64,000 nucleotides of DNA from Mesorhizobium ciceri WSM4083 (GTDB taxonomy: Bacteria; Pseudomonadota; Alphaproteobacteria; Rhizobiales; Rhizobiaceae). Below are positions 8,494-17,120 of this stretch, piece after piece (positions within the stretch are counted from its first letter, which is position 1; every line of letters begins with the position of its first letter). The position numbers and the translations under genes were made by a program. The notes below the pieces were generated by a model, which worked only from the letters and a program-made list of their open reading frames with translations, was not told the DNA's origin and searched no databases. Where the stretch lies: positions 545,209-609,208 of the forward strand of contig NZ_JAFG01000006.1 of the NCBI RefSeq assembly GCF_000519305.1. Reading direction: 5' to 3'.

Positions 8494-10095
8494 TCACGCC
8501 ACCGGCAGAATGATCTCGAAGCGCGTGCCGCGTTCGCTGTCAACCAGCGCGATCATACCATCATGCGCTTTCAGGAGGGCCAGCACGATGCCAAGGCCCA
8601 TGCCGGTGCCGCCCTGTTCGCGCCGCGTGGTGAAAAACGGCTCGAAAATGCGCGCCCGGTTGCTCGGCGAAATGCCGACGCCATCGTCGCTGACCAGGAG
8701 GCTCGCCTTGCCGTCGGCGCTCGTAGCAGAGACAGAAACCTGTGTCGCGCCGTGCCTGGCCGAATTGTCGATGAGATTGGCCAGCACGATAGCCGCGTTC
8801 TCGGCCGATATGCGCAATCTGATGTCGCCGCCGGCTCCGATGCTAACCGCCAGCCTGTTGTCTACGGGAAGCAGCGCCAGCGCCGCACCGATCGATGTGC
8901 TTTCGCCGCTCGGCGCCAGGTTTTCGGCGCGCGCCAGGTCGAGCAGACGGCGAACCAGCAGATTGAGCCGCCCAGCGTCGGTGACGATATTGTCGGAAAA
9001 GCGCCGCCGCTCCGTATCGTCCATCGCGCTACCGGAATCGCGCAGCAATTCGGCCGCGCCCTGGATCGCTGTCAGTGGCGATTTGAGCTCATGCGAGACA
9101 TGGGTGGCGAACGTCTGGATGCTGTCGGAACGCGCCTGCAGTTTTTCGGCCATGTCGAGGAAGGCGGCGGAAAGCTCCGCCATCTCTCGCGTGCCGTGAT
9201 GGTCGAGCGGCCTGATCGCCGCGCGGTCGCCGGCGGCGATGCGCTCGGTGCGGTCGATCAGCGCATAGATCGGCCGGCTGACGGTGCGCAGGAAGATGAG
9301 GCCGATGAGCAGCGTGCCGCCGAGAATGGCAATCGCCGCCAACGTCACCTTGCCGCGTTCGCCATAGAGATGCTTGATGATGTTGTTGGGCGTCCGCGAC
9401 ACATAGACAACGCCGGCGACCTTGCCGTCGACGGCCACCGGCAAAGCGGCGAAGACACGCACCTTGGTGCCGCGGCTGACCGAATAAAGCGGCGGCGCCG
9501 GCTGGTCGCGGATGCGCAGCCTGAGCGCGCTGGCATAGTGGCCGGCAAGTGCTGTGCGCACCTCTTCGACCTCGCTGAGCGACTGGCCGACCTCGCCGCG
9601 TCCGGCAATGACGACGCCCCGGGGGTCGAGCAGCCGGAAGCCGGCCAGCGTGGTTTTCTGGGTGGCGTCGAGAATACCGGACAGACGGGTGCCGATCGCG
9701 GCAAAGGCAGGATCGGCGGTGGCAGCGATCGCCGCCGGCCGGGTCGGCAGCACATAATCTGAGGCAAGATCGAGTTGCGGCTCGATTGGCCTGTAGAGCG
9801 GGTCCGGATTGCCGCTTCGGCTCGAATCCCCGGCTGGCCCCGGCATCGGCGCGCCGAGCTTTTCCGGCGGGGTGCCGGCGTCACGCACATCCTGCGCATA
9901 GATGGCGGCGATGGCCGCGCCTTGCGCGATCAGCTCCGCCTCGGTCTGGCGGATGAGCTGGTTTTCGTAGAGCCGGAAGAAGAACAGGCCGACCAGCGGC
10001 AAGGCCATCACCATGATCAGGATGGCGACGACGACCGTGGCAAGCCGTGGCCGCCATTTGCGGCCGATCCATTTGCTGGACGTCGTCAGCCGCAT
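8494..10095 (-). CDS. Membrane sensor histidine kinase
   Basis: This 533-residue protein has transmembrane segments at about 17-40 and 250-270, a periplasmic sensor region of about 210 residues between them, and a HAMP-like linker. The phosphoacceptor is His335 in ATHVSHELKSPLTAI. The ATPase domain has N box ANLIDNSARHGA, DDGVGI and GTGMGLGIVLALL. The start at ATG 10095 overlaps the response-regulator gene by ten bases, so the two are translationally coupled. The signal is unknown. Gene order membrane protein, regulator, kinase suggests the DUF4173-type protein takes part in the same response. Confidence 0.93.
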   Translation of the reverse strand: MRLTTSSKWIGRKWRPRLATVVVAILIMVMALPLVGLFFFRLYENQLIRQTEAELIAQGAAIAAIYAQDVRDAGTPPEKLGAPMPGPAGDSSRSGNPDPLYRPIEPQLDLASDYVLPTRPAAIAATADPAFAAIGTRLSGILDATQKTTLAGFRLLDPRGVVIAGRGEVGQSLSEVEEVRTALAGHYASALRLRIRDQPAPPLYSVSRGTKVRVFAALPVAVDGKVAGVVYVSRTPNNIIKHLYGERGKVTLAAIAILGGTLLIGLIFLRTVSRPIYALIDRTERIAAGDRAAIRPLDHHGTREMAELSAAFLDMAEKLQARSDSIQTFATHVSHELKSPLTAIQGAAELLRDSGSAMDDTERRRFSDNIVTDAGRLNLLVRRLLDLARAENLAPSGESTSIGAALALLPVDNRLAVSIGAGGDIRLRISAENAAIVLANLIDNSARHGATQVSVSATSADGKASLLVSDDGVGISPSNRARIFEPFFTTRREQGGTGMGLGIVLALLKAHDGMIALVDSERGTRFEIILPVA

Positions 10096-10778
10096 CGGCC
10101 AAGCCGGAAGCCGACGCCATGCACGGTCTCGATGACATCCAGGCAACCCACTGCCGCCAGCTTGGCGCGGATGTTGCGGATATGGCTGTCGACGGTGCGG
10201 CCGGCGACGTGGATGTTGCCGGCATAGGCGCTGGCCATCACCGCGTCGCGGTCGAGCACATGCGCCGGCCGCGCCAGGAACCCCTTCAGGATCGAAAACT
10301 CTATCCCTGTCAGGGCAAGCGGCCTACCGTCGAAGCTGGCGGCATGGCTGGCCGGCGCCAGAGCCAGCTTGCCATGCGAAAACTGCCTTTCGTCGGCTGG
10401 TTCGGGCGGCACCGGGCGGGCGCGCCGCAGGATGACATTGACGCGGGCGACCAGCTCGCGCGGGCTGAATGGTTTCGTCACATAGTCGTCGCCGCCCATT
10501 TCGAGGCCGAGGATGCGGTCGATCTCCTCGTCGCGCGCGGACAGGAACAGCACCGGCACATCGGATGTGTGCCGCAGCCGCCGGCAGACCTCCAGCCCGT
10601 CCATTTCCGGCATGCCTATATCGAGCACGACAAGATCCGGCGCCCGGCGGCCGATCGCCTGCAAGGCGGCGGCACCGTCGGCCACCCCTGTCGTTTTCAT
10701 GCCGGCCTTTTCCAGCGCGAAGCAGATCACCTCGCGGATGTGCGGGTCATCGTCGGCGACGAGGATGTGATGCGGCAT
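10086..10778 (-). CDS. OmpR-family response regulator
   Basis: This 230-residue protein has a receiver domain with acidic pocket DDD at 9-11, phosphoacceptor Asp53 in LVVLDIGMPEMDG and the conserved Lys in DDYVTKPFSPREL. A winged-helix DNA-binding domain follows from about 130 (LTGIEFSILKGFLARPAHVLDRDAVM ... VDSHIRNIRAKL ... VHGVGFRLG). It is the partner of the kinase encoded immediately downstream and starts three bases after the membrane-protein gene. The target genes are not known. Confidence 0.95.
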   Translation of the reverse strand: MPHHILVADDDPHIREVICFALEKAGMKTTGVADGAAALQAIGRRAPDLVVLDIGMPEMDGLEVCRRLRHTSDVPVLFLSARDEEIDRILGLEMGGDDYVTKPFSPRELVARVNVILRRARPVPPEPADERQFSHGKLALAPASHAASFDGRPLALTGIEFSILKGFLARPAHVLDRDAVMASAYAGNIHVAGRTVDSHIRNIRAKLAAVGCLDVIETVHGVGFRLGRCG

Positions 10779-10781
10779 GGA

Positions 10782-12317
10782 TCAGCGGTCCGGCACAGGT
10801 TCTGGGACGTCAGGAACCACGAACGGCCCCTTGCTGTCGAGATATCGCAGCAGCCGCCAGTCGCGAAAGCTCCAGGCCCGCCAGTTCCGCTGGATAGTTC
10901 GATACCAGATTTCGTCGCTGCCGCGCACGCCAGCCAGTTCGCGGACAGTGCCGGCGGCCGGCGTCTTGCCCTGCTGCTCGAGGAAGCGATCGAGTGCGGG
11001 AAACGCGCCCGGACCGAGCGAGTGAAGATACCAGGCGTCTAGGGGAATGCCCTGGCCGGTCACTTCGAGGGAATGGTCGACATTGTAGTTGGCGATCGTC
11101 GCTGCAAAATTGATGAAGCAGCCGGCATAAAGCGTCAGGGATAACGTCAGAAGATTGGCGGAGAGCAGCCATTCGTTGGATTTTCTGAGCGCGATGCGGG
11201 CAATGATCAGGGCCAGGCCTGCTGCCACCAGCCCCATCCAGGCAAAGGCGGCGACGCGCCAGTAGGTCAATGCATAGATGCCGATATAGAGGTCGAGCCG
11301 CAGGATCGACGAGACGACCAGCATGATGTTCTGCGCCACCCAGGCATAGACCAGCCGGCGGATGAGCGGATCGGCCGATGTCTCGCTGCCTGGCCGCAGC
11401 GCTGCCAGCACGAAGCCGGCGGCAAGCAGCGCCGTGACGATCAAGGGATAGGCGCCACGATGCGCGTAGGCCGCGTAGCTCAGCCCGTCGGGAAGGGCCG
11501 CCCCGCCCCACAGATAGGTGGCGTCGAGCGCCGTCTGCAGCGCAAACAGGATGTTGAAGACGATCAGGGCGCGCAGGATGGCGGCCTTGCCGAACAGGAT
11601 GTCTTCGATGGTGGTGACGGTTTTGTCGGCTTGAGCGCCGACCGCCGGCGCCGCGCGCGGGATGCGGCGAACCAGGCGCGGCAGGCGCGGCCGCAGAAAA
11701 GTCCAGACAGCGGCGGGCACGAACAGCCAGAAGGCAATCCGCACCAGCTGGATAAGATCGAGCAGCCTCACGAGGTCGATCAGCGACAGCCAGTAGTCGA
11801 TGACCGGATTGGCCACACCGAACAGCGCCAGGAAGACCGCTCCCAGCGTCAGCGGCATCACCCAGACAGCGATCGCCGCGAGGCGAACACGCCGTCGGCC
11901 GAACCGCCGCGCCGTCCTGCGCCAGCGGATGAAATCATTGGCGAAGCGGAACGGCGCCGCCAGCCCGAACAGCGCGATCTGGCCGGCAATACGGGCGATG
12001 CTGTGCCGCAACCGCCCGCTCAGCGAGAGCGCGAAGACGCTCAGCGCCGCCAGCGCGATCGAGACCGACAGGGTGCTGACGTTTTCAGCCAGCGGCAGCA
12101 GCGCGACAAGCAAGGCGATGGGCTTGAGCCAGACCCTGCCGTCGCTGAAAGCCGCCGGGTGCACGGCCACGACCGCCGCGGCAATCAGCAGGGCGAACAG
12201 GAAAACCGTGATGCCGGCGGGCTGGCCATAGAACAGGAAATCCGCAAGTGCTGCCAGCAGCACGGCGACACCGAAGCGGCTGCAATAACTCGGCGCGGCG
12301 GAGAACAACGCTGTCAT
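10782..12317 (-). CDS. Multi-spanning inner-membrane protein, DUF4173/DUF4153-type
   Basis: This protein of about 511 residues starts at ATG 12317 (MTALFSAAPSYCSR). It has ten or more hydrophobic segments, a basic cytoplasmic loop (RLPRLVRRIPRAAP) and the segment DATYLWGGAALPDGLSYAAYAHRGAYPLI, which is the signature I associate with DUF4173-type proteins. The C-terminal 90 residues are soluble. It is the first gene of a three-gene operon with a response regulator and sensor kinase. A role in envelope signalling is an inference from that context only. Confidence 0.8.
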   Translation of the reverse strand: MTALFSAAPSYCSRFGVAVLLAALADFLFYGQPAGITVFLFALLIAAAVVAVHPAAFSDGRVWLKPIALLVALLPLAENVSTLSVSIALAALSVFALSLSGRLRHSIARIAGQIALFGLAAPFRFANDFIRWRRTARRFGRRRVRLAAIAVWVMPLTLGAVFLALFGVANPVIDYWLSLIDLVRLLDLIQLVRIAFWLFVPAAVWTFLRPRLPRLVRRIPRAAPAVGAQADKTVTTIEDILFGKAAILRALIVFNILFALQTALDATYLWGGAALPDGLSYAAYAHRGAYPLIVTALLAAGFVLAALRPGSETSADPLIRRLVYAWVAQNIMLVVSSILRLDLYIGIYALTYWRVAAFAWMGLVAAGLALIIARIALRKSNEWLLSANLLTLSLTLYAGCFINFAATIANYNVDHSLEVTGQGIPLDAWYLHSLGPGAFPALDRFLEQQGKTPAAGTVRELAGVRGSDEIWYRTIQRNWRAWSFRDWRLLRYLDSKGPFVVPDVPEPVPDR

Positions 12318-12565
12318 GACCTGGCTTTCCTGACCCGCCGAACCGTTGGCGGGCTTCTGTGTACAAAGGGAATGAGGGTTGCGACAGGACACGCGCGCGG
12401 CGGATCGGCCAGCCACCAGCCTTCGCTGCGCAGTCGGAAGGGCAGGAAGGGTTTTGCTCGCTTTTGCATGCCACCTGTTTGTCAGGCCGGCAGGGAGATC
12501 GCAGGGCGGATCCGAGGAGGTTTTCCGCAGGCCTGTGCAGTTTTCGTGCAGAGGCCGAAGCTGCC

Positions 12566-12745
12566 AATCTCCCCCCTCGTGGGGGAGATGCCCGGCAGGG
12601 CAGAGGGGGGCGTGAAGGATCGCCGACCCCGGTTACTCCGCTCCCGCTGAGAACAGCCTCAGAGTGCAATTGCAATCAATGATAGGTCGGCAGGACAGCG
12701 CCCCCCTCTGGCCTGCCGGCCATCTCCCCCACGAGGGGGGAGATC
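12566..12745. repeat. Paired-palindrome intergenic repeat, copy 3 (arms in opposite order)
   Basis: Here the arms are outward-facing relative to copies 1 and 2. The left arm (12566-12611) reads AATCTCCCCCC..GGGGGAGATGCCCGGCAGG..GAGGGGGG and the right arm (12699-12745) is its inverse. It lies in the 479-base divergent gap between the membrane-protein operon and the CoA-ester lyase gene. The remaining sequence of the gap must hold two promoters but shows no motif I can support. Confidence 0.85.
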
Positions 12746-12796
12746 GGACTGTCCTGCGCGCTTGCCTCACCCACCCACAAGCGGCATAGATCACCC

Positions 12797-13672
12797 ATGG
12801 AAACCTATCGCCCGCGCCGCTCGGTGCTCTACGTCCCGGCCTCCAACGACAAGGCCCTGGCCAAGATCGCGCAGCTTGCCTGCGACGCAATCATCATCGA
12901 CCTGGAAGACGCCGTCGCTCCGGCCGACAAGATCGCCGCTCGCGCAAAACTGGCCGGCATTTTCGCCAATCGCCCCAACGAACGCTGCGAGATGATCGTG
13001 CGCATCAATGCGCTGGCCAGCGCATGGGGCGCCGACGACCTGCTGGCTGCCGCAAGCTGTGAGCCCGACGGCATCCTGCTGCCCAAGGTCGACACGCCGC
13101 GCGACCTGCTCGAGGCCGGCGATGTGCTCGACGACAATTTCGCTCCCGACAGCGTGAAACTATGGGCGATGATCGAAACGCCCAAGGCGCTGCTCAACAT
13201 CGGCGCCATCGCCGAGCTTGGCCGCGACCCGGCCTCGCGGCTCAATTGTTTCGTTGCCGGAACGAATGATTTGGTCAAGGAGACCGGCATTCTGGCAACG
13301 CCTGACCGGCGCTACCTCGTGCCATGGCTGATGCAGATGGTGCTGGCCGCACGCGCCGGCGGCATCGACATGCTCGACGGCGTCTCCAACGATTTTCGCG
13401 ACCTCGACGCTTTTGCCCATGAATGCACCGAGGCGGCCGCCATGGGGTTCGACGGCAAGAGCCTCATCCACCCGGCCCAGATCGAAGCCGCCAACCGCGC
13501 CTTCGCGCCGTCCACGGAAGCGGTGGCCGAGGCGCGCTCGGTGAAGGAAGCCTTCGCGCTCGCCGAGAATGCCGGCAAGGGCGTGATCGCGCTGAACGGC
13601 AGGATGGTCGAGCGGCTGCACCTGGCGCAGGCCGAAAAACTGCTGGCGAAGGCAGCCGCCATCGGGTCATAA
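12797..13672 (+). CDS. HpcH/HpaI-family CoA-ester lyase (CitE-like)
   Basis: This 291-residue protein belongs to the HpcH/HpaI aldolase superfamily, CitE/malyl-CoA lyase branch. The motifs are RRSVLYVPASNDKALAK at the N-terminus, the metal-ligand region IIIDLEDAV, MIVRINAL with the conserved Arg, GILLPKVD, MIETPKALLNI with the ligand Glu, and GFDGKSLIHPAQIEAAN. Such enzymes cleave or hydrolyse CoA thioesters such as citramalyl-, malyl- or citryl-CoA. No citrate lyase alpha or gamma gene is nearby, so it acts as a stand-alone enzyme. Exact substrate is not predictable. Confidence 0.9.
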   Translation: METYRPRRSVLYVPASNDKALAKIAQLACDAIIIDLEDAVAPADKIAARAKLAGIFANRPNERCEMIVRINALASAWGADDLLAAASCEPDGILLPKVDTPRDLLEAGDVLDDNFAPDSVKLWAMIETPKALLNIGAIAELGRDPASRLNCFVAGTNDLVKETGILATPDRRYLVPWLMQMVLAARAGGIDMLDGVSNDFRDLDAFAHECTEAAAMGFDGKSLIHPAQIEAANRAFAPSTEAVAEARSVKEAFALAENAGKGVIALNGRMVERLHLAQAEKLLAKAAAIGS

Positions 13673-13723
13673 ATGCTCGATGGATGCGAGCGGGCTATGG
13701 CTACTCACGACAGGAATTGAACA

Positions 13724-13930
13724 ATGAAACTCTACCGCTTTCTGTCCGCTCCGGACGATGCCAGCTTCTGCCACAAGGTGACGGCGGCGCTGAACAAGGG
13801 CTGGCACCTGTTCGGCTCGCCGACCTATGCCTACGACAGGAAGGCCAAAACGATGCGTTGCGGCCAGGCCGTGGTCAAGGATATCGACGGCCAGGAATAC
13901 GGGCCCGATACGAAGCTCAGCGACTGGTAA
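13724..13930 (+). CDS. DUF1737 domain protein
   Basis: This 68-residue protein has the compact DUF1737 pattern: YRFLSAPDDASFCHKVTAALNKGWHLFGSPTYAYD followed by a short acidic tail. An AGGA ribosome site precedes ATG 13724. It is 51 bases downstream of the lyase gene and its end overlaps the convergent membrane-protein gene by 14 bases. Function of the family is unknown. Confidence 0.85.
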   Translation: MKLYRFLSAPDDASFCHKVTAALNKGWHLFGSPTYAYDRKAKTMRCGQAVVKDIDGQEYGPDTKLSDW

Positions 13931-14603
13931 TCGACGCTCGCATCCACAGCCACCCGCCCAGCCAGGCGATCGCTGCCGCAAGCGTCACCAAACCCAGGTC
14001 AAGGGCCCACTCCGGCACGAACGCACGGAGCGCAATAGGCACCGCGCCAATGAAATAGAGGGCGAGCGGAATGCGTGGCACGCCTCTTGCAACGACAAGA
14101 GAGATTACAAACGCAAGTGTCCCAAGCAGAAAAAGGAACGAACTGACGACCAGAGCCAGTCCGAGAGGGCCGGCGCGCAGCTCGATGATGGTTGTCAGCG
14201 GAAGTTTCGAAAATACCAGATTGATCACCACTTCCACACCGACCAAACTTGCCAGTGCAAAGAAGTTGATGACAAACGCGATGGTGCCGAACAGACCCGC
14301 GCGCCGCCCAAAAGCGAGAAACAGGCCGACGACAAGACCAAGCGCCAATATCTCGGCGACTGGCGCGAGAAGTTGTGTCAGATCGGTGGTCGCGATGAGC
14401 GCGCTGCGTTTGGCCGCGTTAACCACAAGAATAAGCGCGCTTCCCACCCCGGCGATGGCGGCAAGCCGATAAAGCGTGACGCTGGGCATAGCCGCGCTCG
14501 ACTGGACAGTCGTGAGGTTCTCGTTGTGCTGAGGTTCTTCGGCTGGACTCCTCAGCGAAATCAACGATTGCGGACGGCGGGGTTCGGCGGTTCTGGCAGA
14601 CAT
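13917..14603 (-). CDS. Uncharacterised membrane protein, probable TetR-controlled target
   Basis: This 228-residue protein has an N-terminal soluble tail of about 40 residues and then about six transmembrane segments (LAAIAGVGSALILVV, LAPVAEILALGLVVGLFLAF, IAFVINFFALASLVGVEVVI, GLALVVSSFLFLLGTLAFVISLVV and two more). ATG 14603 has a strong GAGGAGA ribosome site. It is divergent from a TetR-family gene with two matching operators between, so repression by that regulator is likely. I do not recognise the family. Confidence 0.75.
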   Translation of the reverse strand: MSARTAEPRRPQSLISLRSPAEEPQHNENLTTVQSSAAMPSVTLYRLAAIAGVGSALILVVNAAKRSALIATTDLTQLLAPVAEILALGLVVGLFLAFGRRAGLFGTIAFVINFFALASLVGVEVVINLVFSKLPLTTIIELRAGPLGLALVVSSFLFLLGTLAFVISLVVARGVPRIPLALYFIGAVPIALRAFVPEWALDLGLVTLAAAIAWLGGWLWMRASITSR

Positions 14604-14668
14604 GTTCGTCTCCTCATTCTGGGAAAACGGGGAGCCCGCGAAGACCGCAGGCCTGTTTCGGTCCCATT

Positions 14669-14717
14669 TGTAATCACTGCTTACATCCCCTTACCTGCAT
14701 TGTAAACGGTGATTACA
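14669..14717. promoter_or_regulatory. Pair of TetR-type operators
   Basis: Two 17-base palindromes of the form TGTAA-N7-TTACA lie at 14669-14685 and 14701-14717. The second matches the reverse complement of the first at 15 of 17 positions. Their centres are 32 bases apart, about three helical turns, so dimers would bind on the same face. They sit between the membrane-protein start (14603) and the TetR start (14776), as expected for joint control and autoregulation. Binding by the adjacent regulator is inferred. Confidence 0.8.
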
Positions 14718-14775
14718 TAAATCGCGGATCGTGCTACGGACGCGTGAAGCAGCTCTACGGAACGAAGGAAAAGAG

Positions 14776-15480
14776 ATGGCAAAAGCCAAGACGCCTCACC
14801 GCACCGGCTACCACCATGGCAATTTGCGCGACACGTTGATCGATGCTGCAATTCAACTTGTCGAGGAAGGCGGCCCCGACAATGTGAGCGTGCGCGAAGC
14901 CGCAAAGCGGGCCGGCGTTTCGCCCGGCGCGCCCTTCCGGCATTTTCAGTCGAAAACAGCGCTGCTGACCGCGGTCGCCGAACAAGCCATGAACCGGCTG
15001 ACAGAGGCCGTTGCCAATGCACTTTCAGAAGTCGACAGCGCGGATCCCATCGTGGCCTTCGAAGCAATCGGACAAGGCTATCTGGAATGGGCGATCGGCA
15101 ATCCCACGCATTTCCAGATCATCAGTTCCCGAACGCTGATTGATTTCGACGCGTCGGACAGTCTTCGCGGTCAGAATGAGGCCATTCGCCGGAAGATGAT
15201 CGACCTGCTGACCCAGGCGCAGCGGCAGGGTCAGTTGGCTGCGAACGCGGACTTCGATCATCTGGTTCTTGCCGCTCGTGCCTTTGTCTATGGGTTGGCA
15301 CGAATGGTGGTTGATGGTCATTTTCCGGAGTGGCATCCGTCCGAGCCGCCATCGCTCGCCGTGCGCAAGGCGCTGCATCTTTTCATCAGCGGGATGACCA
15401 ACCTATCCGAAGCGAGATCCCAAGAACCCTTGCCGCCGCTGAGTTCTGGACGACTGGATAGGAATGGACAATTCACGTGA
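14776..15480 (+). CDS. TetR/AcrR-family transcriptional regulator
   Basis: This 234-residue protein starts at ATG 14776 (MAKAKTPHRTGYHHG). The N-terminal helix-turn-helix domain is typical: LRDTLIDAAIQLVEEGGPDNVSVREAAKRAGVSPGAPFRHFQSKTALLTAVAEQA. The C-terminal ligand domain resembles the TetR_C WHG type (FEAIGQGYLEWAIGNPTHFQIIS). It faces a membrane-protein gene across two operators. The inducer is unknown. Confidence 0.93.
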   Translation: MAKAKTPHRTGYHHGNLRDTLIDAAIQLVEEGGPDNVSVREAAKRAGVSPGAPFRHFQSKTALLTAVAEQAMNRLTEAVANALSEVDSADPIVAFEAIGQGYLEWAIGNPTHFQIISSRTLIDFDASDSLRGQNEAIRRKMIDLLTQAQRQGQLAANADFDHLVLAARAFVYGLARMVVDGHFPEWHPSEPPSLAVRKALHLFISGMTNLSEARSQEPLPPLSSGRLDRNGQFT

Positions 15481-15492
15481 CGCAGGAAGCAG

Positions 15493-15915
15493 TTACTCCG
15501 CCGCCTCTTCGATCTTCTCCATATCATCGTCCGACAGCCCGAAATGGTGGCCGATCTCGTGGATCAGCACGTGGGTGACGATGTCGCCCAGCGTCTCTTC
15601 GTTTTCGGACCAGTAATCGAGGATGGCGCGGCGGTAGAGCGTGATGCGGTTCGGGCCTTCGCCGGTCTGCGGGTTCCAGCGCTCGGCGATGCCTCGCCCC
15701 TCGAACAGGCCGAGCAGGTCGAACGGCGTTTCCAGCGACAGATCGTCCATGATCTCGTCGGTCGGGAATTCGGCGATCTGGATGACGATCTCGCCGGTCA
15801 GCTTGCGGAAATCTTCCGGCAGATGCGCGTACGCCTCCAGCGCCAGGAACTCCATTTCGTCCATCGAGGGCGAGAGTTCGTCGTGCCAGGTGCGGGTCTT
15901 GTAGATGCGGGCCAT
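15493..15915 (-). CDS. Small zincin-like metallopeptidase-family protein
   Basis: This 140-residue protein contains the zinc-binding motif HEIGHHFG near the C-terminus (HExxH plus a third ligand region), within the compact Zincin_1 family pattern FPTDEIMDDL..LLGLFEGRG..NRITLYRRAILD. Members are about this size and widespread in alphaproteobacteria, but no substrate is established. The start is ATG 15915. The gene converges on the TetR gene with 12 bases between the stops. Confidence 0.88.
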   Translation of the reverse strand: MARIYKTRTWHDELSPSMDEMEFLALEAYAHLPEDFRKLTGEIVIQIAEFPTDEIMDDLSLETPFDLLGLFEGRGIAERWNPQTGEGPNRITLYRRAILDYWSENEETLGDIVTHVLIHEIGHHFGLSDDDMEKIEEAAE

Positions 15916-16058
15916 GCTTTGTCCTTTGATCCCGGCATATAGGCTTTCGCACCGGAATCGGCAAATGAACGGGCCGATGCGTCTGCGCCTTCCATGCGGA
16001 GAGGAATAAATTCCCTATGAGTCTGCTTGACTCTTGGGGTGCGCTCTGGAATCTATAG

Positions 16059-16073
16059 GAACATAACAGGAAC
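16059..16073 (+). promoter_or_regulatory. LexA (SOS) box upstream of imuA
   Basis: GAAC-N7-GAAC at 16059-16073 is the established alphaproteobacterial LexA operator form. It lies 24 bases before the imuA start and just after a plausible promoter (TTGACT at 16027-16032 and a TCTATA-like -10 near 16052), so LexA would block transcription there. It supports DNA-damage induction of the whole cassette. Confidence 0.88.
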
Positions 16074-16097
16074 AATTGTGAGTGGAAGCTGACCGTC

Positions 16098-17120
16098 ATG
16101 GCGATGACCGCCGTGGCGCGGGAGACTGTTTTTGCCCTGCGCCGCCAGATCGCGAAAATCGAGGGAACGCTGCCCGAGCGCTTGGCTGCGCCGGCCGCCG
16201 CGCCCCTTGATGCCGACGTCAACACAGATCTCACAATCGTCCGGCGTGGCATTGCCGCGGCGTTGCCGGATGCGTTCCTGCCTATTGGCGTCCAGCGCTT
16301 CGACGCCGCCCTGAGCGGCGGCCTGCCGAAGGCCGCCCTGAGCGAAATCCATGGGCTGGAAACCCGCGATGCCGGGGCCGTCGCCGGCTTCGCTTTGTCG
16401 CTCACCAGCCTGATCCTCAAGCAAACGCCGGGGCTGCCGGTGCTGTGGATCGGCACATCGGAGATCTTTCGCGAGGCAGGCTTTCCCTATGCCAGGGGGC
16501 TTCACGCCTCGTTCGGCATCGGGCCGGAGCAATTGCTGTTTACCGAGGCGCCAAAGCTTGTCGATGCGCTGTGGGTCGCCGAGGAGGCGGCCCGGATGAC
16601 GGCGCTCGCCGCCGTCATCCTGGAAATCCGCGGCAATCCGCAGCGGCTGGACCTGACCGCGACACGCCGGCTGCATGCAAGGGCGCAAGCTGCCGGCCGG
16701 CCGGTGTTCCTGCTGCGGCAGGCGGCCGAGCCCGAACCGACGGCGGCACCCGTCCGCCTCATCGTCGCGTCGGCGCCGGCAACACCGCGCGACACCATTG
16801 CCGGACCGCTGGCCGGCTCGATCGGCCGCCCGGCCTTCACCCTCACCATCGGCAAGAGCCGCACGGCCCTGCCTGGACAATTCACACTGGAGTGGAACCC
16901 CGATGAACGCGCATTCGACGAAAGATGGAGCGAGGGAAGAGACCGGGCAAAGAATCCTGTCCCTGTGGTTTCCCTATCTGGCGGTGGAAAGGATCCTGCG
17001 CCAGCGTCTGGGGCGGTCCTGGCGTTCCCGGCCCTCGGATCACCCATCTCACCCGCCGCTCGTAATCAGCCATCGCGACCGCAACGCGCAGCGCATCTCG
17101 GCCCTCGACGAGCGGGCTGA
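16098..17120 (+). CDS. imuA: ImuA, accessory protein of SOS mutagenesis cassette
   Basis: This 340-residue protein is the first gene of the imuA-imuB-dnaE2 cassette. It has the RecA-like ImuA pattern: FALRRQIAKIEGTLPE, a central GGLPKAALSEIHGLETRDAGAVAGFALSL region corresponding to a degenerate P-loop area, and LEIRGNPQRLDLTATRRLHARAQAAGRPVFLLR. The family signature [14 protein letters not shown] occurs at about residue 265, after which the frame continues for about 75 residues inside imuB. The true end therefore overlaps imuB by 218 bases, unusually long. It may start at 16098 or at ATG 16104. Confidence 0.9.
   Translation: MAMTAVARETVFALRRQIAKIEGTLPERLAAPAAAPLDADVNTDLTIVRRGIAAALPDAFLPIGVQRFDAALSGGLPKAALSEIHGLETRDAGAVAGFALSLTSLILKQTPGLPVLWIGTSEIFREAGFPYARGLHASFGIGPEQLLFTEAPKLVDALWVAEEAARMTALAAVILEIRGNPQRLDLTATRRLHARAQAAGRPVFLLRQAAEPEPTAAPVRLIVASAPATPRDTIAGPLAGSIGRPAFTLTIGKSRTALPGQFTLEWNPDERAFDERWSEGRDRAKNPVPVVSLSGGGKDPAPASGAVLAFPALGSPISPAARNQPSRPQRAAHLGPRRAG

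Noticed and set aside
10782..12317. CreD as identity of the membrane protein in the two-component operon
   Set aside because: Position next to a regulator-kinase pair suggested the Cre system, but the sequence lacks CreD character and carries the YLWGG...YAHRGAYPL segment of DUF4173-type proteins.
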